Assembly (NCBI GenBank): GCA_009733575.1 | Contig: ML769559.1 | Location: 62,001 to 126,000, forward strand | DNA: 64,000 nucleotides | Reading direction: 5' to 3' | From: Gymnopus androsaceus JB14 | Taxonomy: Eukaryota > Basidiomycota > Agaricomycetes > Agaricales > Omphalotaceae | Shown: piece by piece, positions 59,195-64,000 of the stretch | Numbering within the stretch: position 1 is the first letter of the stretch | How the letters are laid out: every line of letters starts with the position of its first letter | Made by a program: the position numbers and the translations under genes | Notes under the pieces: generated by a model | The model's input: the letters and a program-made list of their open reading frames with translations, nothing else | The model's database searches: none | Told to the model about the DNA's origin: nothing

Positions 59195-60469
59195 AGCATC
59201 AGTTGAGTGAAATGCGCCCTTCAAGCAGCTGCAAAACATGGTGATGAAGCCATTGTCAAGCTTCTCTTGGAAAAGGGGGCTGATATAAATGCTCAAGGGG
59301 GTCACTTTGGGAATGCCCTTCAAGCAGCTGCAAACCATGGTGATGAAGCCATTGTCAAGTTTCTGTTGGAAAAGGGGGCTGATATAAATGCTCAAGGGGG
59401 TTACTATGGGAATGCCCTTCAAGCAGCTGCAGACCATGGTGATGAAGCCATTGTCAAGCTTCTCTTGGAAAAGGGGGCTGATATAAATGCTCAAGGGGGT
59501 CACTTTGGGAATGCCCTTCAAGCAGCTGCAAACCATGGTGATGAAGCCATTGTCAAGTTTCTGTTGGAAAAGGGGGCTGATATAAATGCTCAAGGGGGTT
59601 ACTATGGGAATGCCCTTCAAGCAGCTGCAGACCATGGTGATGAAGCCATTGTCAAGCTTCTCTTGGAAAAGGGGGCCAATATAAATGCTCAAGGGGGTCA
59701 ATATGGGAATGCCCTTCAAGCAGCTGCAAACCATGGTGATGAAGCCATGGTCAAGCTTCTCTTGGAAAAGGGGGCTGATATAAATGCTCAAGGGGGTGAA
59801 TTTGGGAATGCCCTTCAAGCAGCTGCATACTATGGTCATGAAGCCATTGTCAAGCTTCTCTTGGAAAAGGGGGCTGATATAAATGCTCAAGGGGGTCAAT
59901 ATGGGAATGCCCTTCAAGCAGCTGCATACTATGGTCATGAAGCCATTGTCAAGCTTCTCTTGGAAAAGGGGGCTGATATAAATGCTCAAGGGGGTCTCTT
60001 TGAGAATGTCCTTCAAGCAGCTGCAAAACATGGTGATGAAGCCATTGTCAAGCTTCTCTTGGAAAAGGGGGCTGATATAAATGCTCAAGGGGGTTACTAT
60101 GGGAATGCCCTTCAAGCAGCTGCATACTATGGTCATGAAGCCATTGTCAAGCTTCTCTTGGAAAAGGGGGCTGATATAAATGCTCAAGGGAGTGGATATG
60201 GGAATGCCCTTCAAGCAGCTGCATACTATGGTCATGAAGCCATTGTCAAGCTTCTCTTGGAAAAGGGGCTGATATAAATGCTCAAGGGGGTGGATATGGG
60301 GATGCCCTTCAAGCAGCTGCATACCATGGTCATGAAGTCATTGTCAAGCTTCTCTTGGAAGAAGGGGCTGATGTAAATGCTCAGGGGGGTCATTATGGGA
60401 ATGCCCTTCAAGCAGCTGCCAACAATGGTCATGAGGCTATTGTCAAGTTTCTCTTGAAAAGGGTGGCTG
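59195..60469 (+). CDS. Ankyrin-repeat array, about 13 near-identical 33-residue repeats
   Basis: Tandem 99-bp units encoding GNALQAAAYYGHEAIVKLLL plus EKGADINAQGG. Open from about 59207 to 60275. There one G is missing from GGGGG (GAAAAGGGGCTGAT) and the frame shifts; two more units follow in the new frame until the LTR at 60470 cuts the last one (KFLLKRVA). Two consecutive 198-bp blocks (59290-59487 and 59488-59685) are practically identical, which indicates very recent unequal exchange. Variation between units is concentrated at the two residues before the first G (HF, YY, QY, EF, LF, GY) and at the NH/DH/YY/KH-G-D/H positions, which lie on the ligand-facing beta-turn and inner helix of an ankyrin fold. 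Probably the recognition domain of the NLR upstream, now separated from it. Confidence 0.8.
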
Positions 60470-60954
60470 TGTTATGAACACTTTATCTCATCATTTTCAC
60501 ATGGATGATTACTTATCATTTTCTTTTGTTTGTCTTTATATATATCAATAGTGCACTGGTGCTTACTTCCCTATTTATATAAGTGCTGTTCGGTTATATT
60601 TCCTTTTCTTATTCTGACACTTTTTATTATCTTCATAGTTACAATTTGGATCATTGATCAGAGTATGATTGCTTACAATTATAACACATGCTAGCATGCT
60701 CCATACTGTACAGTCAATCTTCTATTCATTATTGTCTGTTTTACTGTTGTCTTTCATCATTTCAGGCACCCCTACTGTATTTGCAGGGCTCAGGGTATTG
60801 GGTATAGGGTTTTACTTTAGTATATAGTAGTTGTAGCTGTAGCGTAGTCCTTAGCTTCAATCTCATTAATACCACCTAGTCTCAATGTTCCACTTCCTTG
60901 CTGAAGTCCTTGTGTGATACCTGACATCTCAGCTTGAGATATTAGTCACCAACA
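60470..60954 (+). mobile_element. Chromovirus-type LTR (485 bp) inserted in the ankyrin array
   Basis: Begins TGTTATGAACAC and ends CACCAACA (TG...CA). It is colinear with the LTR at 62896-63373 read on the other strand, sharing ATCAGAGTATGATTG, ATAACACATGCTAGCATG, GTTGTCTTTCAT, AGTTGTAGCTGTAGC and TAGTCCTTAGCTTCAATCT. No 5-bp target duplication is seen (GTGGC against GAAGA), and ankyrin sequence does not resume after it. It may therefore be the 5' LTR of a rearranged element rather than a clean solo LTR. Confidence 0.75.
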
Positions 60955-61994
60955 GAAGATTGAACCCTCTCTCTGTCACTTATCACAAATTGTTGCTTGT
61001 CATTGAATACTGTTCAGCATTGACCTTTGAAATTGCAAGTGTTTTCTTTCACATCAAGATTTCATGTTTTGTATCCTTCATGCTATGCAACCATTTTTCT
61101 TTAACCTTTACATTTCACTCACAATTCTATTGCCATTGTTGTCTTTTCAAATGTGTATCATCTACTGTACTCTTCTGACCAATTATTCACAGGGTGTGAC
61201 CTTGACCTGCCCTGTTCAGAATTCTAAGTGTTCACAGGCCATCAGCAAAACTGCAGATGTGTGATCCACATGAAGGCACACCAAATACATCCAATCATAC
61301 AGATTTGGCTGCATATGTATAGAGCCCCGAGTGCATATCCATCACGCTTGATTATACACAATTACAGCCCTTTTTCTTGTTCGTTTATACCCTCAAATAT
61401 GCTCAATTATACCGAAACTTTATGCATTCAATATACCAGCTCTTTTGGTCTGATTATACATTCATATAATTTCACTTTAATGAAGCAATCAAATCAACAA
61501 TTTATTGGTCTATACAGCAATGACATAGTACAAAGAATCATTATGTACAAAGACTACGAAGTTCGCAAGGCTCCCAACGCCTTATACCACCCAACGGAAA
61601 CATTTGAAACTGAATAAATCATGCACTGGAAATTCTGTGGAGACGTATCAGAGTCAGGTTAAGTTTGCAAGGAACAGATGGTGATAAATACTCATGCAAG
61701 CATTTCCAGGGTGCCCAAAGTATAGCAGCATGACTTGAAAATCCTCATGCAATGGTCAAGAGATGTAGGCAGAAGACTTCACCTCAAATGCCAGATTAAA
61801 TGCCTATCGTTTGGAGAAACCAATATTGCATTCCTTCAGAATCCTGGCAGTCTGGCGCTTTGGTGGCTCGCTGGTTTTCAAAACCTAATATATCATGTTG
61901 GAGCAGAGAGCTTCAAGAAAAAAAAAAGTATGCACTGCCAGTGAGACTGCTGCAAGGAAATATTAGAGCTGGCAAGGGAGAGTTTGAGGAGAGA
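60955..61994. other. Retroelement-derived or intergenic sequence
   Basis: No protein domain recognised. A partial CATCAGCAAAAC motif occurs at 61241. The open frame at 61228-61617 is not convincingly coding. Confidence 0.4.
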
Positions 61995-62370
61995 CATCAG
62001 CAAAAACTGTTTTGGGCCCAGGAGGATCTAAGGTCCCCTAGTCCTCTTAGGCAACCTGAGGCATCCTATTTGGCCCAGGAAAAAGGGCAAAACTTTGGGC
62101 ACCTCAGGTATCCTAGTCATCCTGGGATGTCCTGGGGCATCCCGGGACATCCTGGGGCATCCTGAGGCATCCTGGGATAGAAATTTTATCCTAGGATGCC
62201 CTAGGATGCCCCAGGACATCCCAGGATATCCCAGGACACCTAGAATGACTAGGATACCTGAGGTGTCCAAAGTTTTACCCTTTTTCCTGGGCCAACTAGG
62301 ATGCCTCAGGTTGCCTAAGAGGACTAGGGGACCTTAGATCCTCCTGGGCCCAAAACAGTTTTTGTTGATG
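61995..62370. repeat. Large hairpin (foldback) element, 376 bp
   Basis: Near-perfect inverted repeat with almost no loop. The left arm starts CATCAGCAAAAACTGTTTTG, GGCCCAGGAGGATCTAAGG; the right arm is its reverse complement ending CAGTTTTTGTTGATG. The centre consists of short CATCCTGGG / CCCAGGATG-type repeats. Both strands therefore encode the same meaningless peptide. Its ends resemble those of the 43705-43834 hairpin. Confidence 0.8.
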
Positions 62371-62895
62371 TGAGTTTTGACTTCACATCTTCCATAGGCT
62401 TTACATTGCAAGGGCATTGGAAGGAATTCTCCTCCGAATCAAACTGTGCAAAATAAAAAGGTTATAAGCTGCGGATACTCACAGTAAATGAATTCACATA
62501 CCTGGTGCAACATTGGAACAACTCTGCAGCGATATTTATAATGAACATCAATCTTAGAGAAGACATAAAAAAGAAGATGTACCACACATCAGGTTACTCC
62601 TATCCATGCCTTCTTGAACTTTCAGCCAGATAGAAAAGACTTGAGCAAAACACCTTCAATGGACTTCAATGAAATTACAACAACATACTAATGTAGAAGA
62701 AGTGCACAAAGAAGTGAGGAAGTGCTGACTTCCAAAATTTGATTGAATGCAATTCATGTGAGACTGTCTAGTAGCTTGTGACTTGTCAGAGTTTCAAATG
62801 ACTTGGGGATTCTCTTTTTTTTATTGCTCTCTAAACATCTCTCTGCGATGCACCAATGTACTATTGTACAATATTCTTATTACTCAGATTTTTCA
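62371..62895. other. Intergenic, no gene seen
   Basis: Lies between the hairpin and the LTR. A/T-rich, no recognisable feature. Confidence 0.45.
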
Positions 62896-63373
62896 TGTTG
62901 ATTTCAGTGACTAGTTCCTCACAACACAAGGTACCAGGCATCATGACTTCTGACTTAGGCAAAGAGACAAACAATGAGGAAAAGAGAAGGAGAATATATT
63001 GAGGTCTAGGAGGTATTGACAAGATTGAAGCTAAGGACTAGGCTACAGCTACAACTATTATATATACTAGAGTGCAAACCCTAAGCCCATAACCCTATAA
63101 CCTGACCGTGTGTTAGCAATGCATGAAACAATGAAAGACAACAAGTAAACAACAATAAGTAATGATAGGTTGATCATACAAGTATGGACATGCTAGCATG
63201 TGTTATGATCAGAAACAATCATACTCTGATTGAACCCTAATAATGTATACACAGTCAATCAGTATAGCTGCATGTCTAAACAAGCACACACTTATAGATA
63301 TACTGTACAGAGGTAAATAAAGGAAAATGATAAGGAAATAATACCATGTGTCTGATAAGATAAGAATGTAACA
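62896..63373 (-). mobile_element. 3' LTR of a chromovirus (478 bp)
   Basis: Read on the minus strand it starts TGTTACATTC directly after a purine tract (AAAGAGGGGGTAA) that also contains the pol stop codon, and ends AATCAACA. The position after pol plus the polypurine tract identifies it as the 3' LTR. Related to the LTR at 60470-60954. Confidence 0.8.
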
Positions 63374-64000
63374 TTACCCCCTCTTTAGGGTGCAATTTCC
63401 ACATTGTGAAAGCTTTGCAGTCATTGATTCTGTAGGCATGGAGGTTGGAATAGGTGTTGTTAATGGTTCTGGGATAGGATGGAAAAGGTGTTTGGGGAAT
63501 AATGACATGAGTATTTCAAGTTTTTGAATTTCTTTCAATTGTGGTTTAGAGGGATTTTTGCTGTGAAACTCCTTAATAGCATCCTTCGCATTGTCAAGAT
63601 TTGACACTGGTTCCCATGTCATTTCATGTGGTCCATATTCTTTCCATTTGACCTTGTACGACACCTTTTTACTCCTCTTTTTCTGCTTTGAATCAACTAT
63701 TTCTTCTACTTCATACTCTGGTTCTTCTCCTTCAATCTCTATAGGTGGTGGATTCATGTTTTGGGGTTAATTTGGGAATTGTGGAGGATGATATGGTGTA
63801 AGGAGGACTTTGTTGAATACATTATGAATGTTTCTCCAGGTTTTCGGAATTTTGAGTTTGTAGGAGCTTCAACCAACCTTTTCTACAACTTTGAAGGGCC
63901 CAAAATGTTTGTCATCTAACTTCTTCATTGGATGGCTTGTTGTAATATTTATCCCCTCAAGCCACACCTTGTCTCCTACTTTGTATTCTCTTGACTTGCT
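63374..64000 (-). pseudogene. Chromovirus (Ty3/gypsy) pol 3' end: integrase C terminus and chromodomain
   Basis: Minus strand, entering from the right edge. SREYKVGDKVWLEGINI and KKLDDKHFGPFKVVEKVG form the integrase C-terminal GPF/Y module, followed by YKLKIPKTWRNIHNVFNKVL. A chromodomain comes next: YEVEEIVDSKQKKRSKKVSY...VKWKEYGPHEMTWEPVSNL with the usual aromatic residues. Two in-frame stops interrupt it (after VVEKVG and after PQFPN), so this copy is inactive. The chromodomain of such elements targets integration to heterochromatin. Confidence 0.85.

Noticed and set aside
59180..60322. Open 380-residue frame on the minus strand across the ankyrin array
   Set aside because: It is the antisense shadow of the 99-bp repeat; the unit has no stops on that strand. 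The plus strand encodes a clear ankyrin motif.
59195..60469. CRISPR-like appearance of the regular repeats
   Set aside because: The 99-bp units are contiguous, coding and eukaryotic; there are no spacers.
62028..62337. Two opposite frames ending in the same peptide (GCLRLPKRTRGP)
   Set aside because: Produced by the palindrome; not a gene pair.

Overview
The window looks like a chromosome segment from an agaricomycete-type basidiomycete fungus. Genes are split by many short (about 45-65 nt) GT-AG introns, some exons are as small as 5 nt, and the families present are typical of mushrooms: P450s, standalone class I terpene cyclases, a NACHT-ankyrin NLR-like gene, a Ser/Thr-rich membrane protein and a chromodomain retrotransposon. 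The species cannot be named from sequence alone.

Layout. 0-2.3 kb: a cytochrome P450 on the minus strand that runs off the left edge. 3.7-6.1 kb: an Ost-alpha/TMEM184-type membrane protein. 6.7-7.7 kb: a broken PARP-like gene. 8-9 kb: foldback elements. 9.8-13.6 kb: a decayed SIN3 co-repressor copy. 13.8-14.1 kb: a tRNA-derived SINE-like repeat. 15.3-15.9 kb: a NADAR-domain gene. 17.1-19.8 kb: second P450. 20.7-22.2 kb: mucin-like single-pass membrane protein. 23.8-25.9 kb: FAD-dependent aromatic-hydroxylase-type monooxygenase. 28.6-31.3 kb: third P450. 31.6-33.8 kb: second FAD monooxygenase. 34.8-35.4 kb: unrecognised gene. 37.5-39.6 kb: a three-domain P-loop kinase / HAD phosphatase / phosphoribosyltransferase fusion. 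40.7-51.0 kb: a tandem array of class I terpene cyclases (one intact, one split by transposons, one with a single-base frameshift, and at least four fragments). 51.7-53.0 kb: ARP2. 53.1-54.4 kb: pyridoxal kinase. 54.8-60.5 kb: an NLR-like NACHT gene, a decaying ankyrin tract and about 13 nearly identical ankyrin repeats. 60.5-64 kb: two divergent LTRs in opposite orientation, a large hairpin element and the 3' end of a chromovirus pol gene.

How the parts fit. About 17-51 kb reads as a terpenoid biosynthetic cluster: cyclase(s), two P450/FAD-monooxygenase pairs created by segmental duplication, and a kinase/HAD/PRT fusion of unknown role beside the cyclases. Housekeeping genes (ARP2, pyridoxal kinase) bound it on the right. 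The cluster is in flux, with duplicate copies broken by point lesions and by nested non-autonomous transposons that still carry target-site duplications. A caveat runs through the annotation: several otherwise well-preserved genes, including pyridoxal kinase, carry single-base deletions, mostly in short homopolymers. Some apparent pseudogenes may therefore be consensus errors in the assembly.
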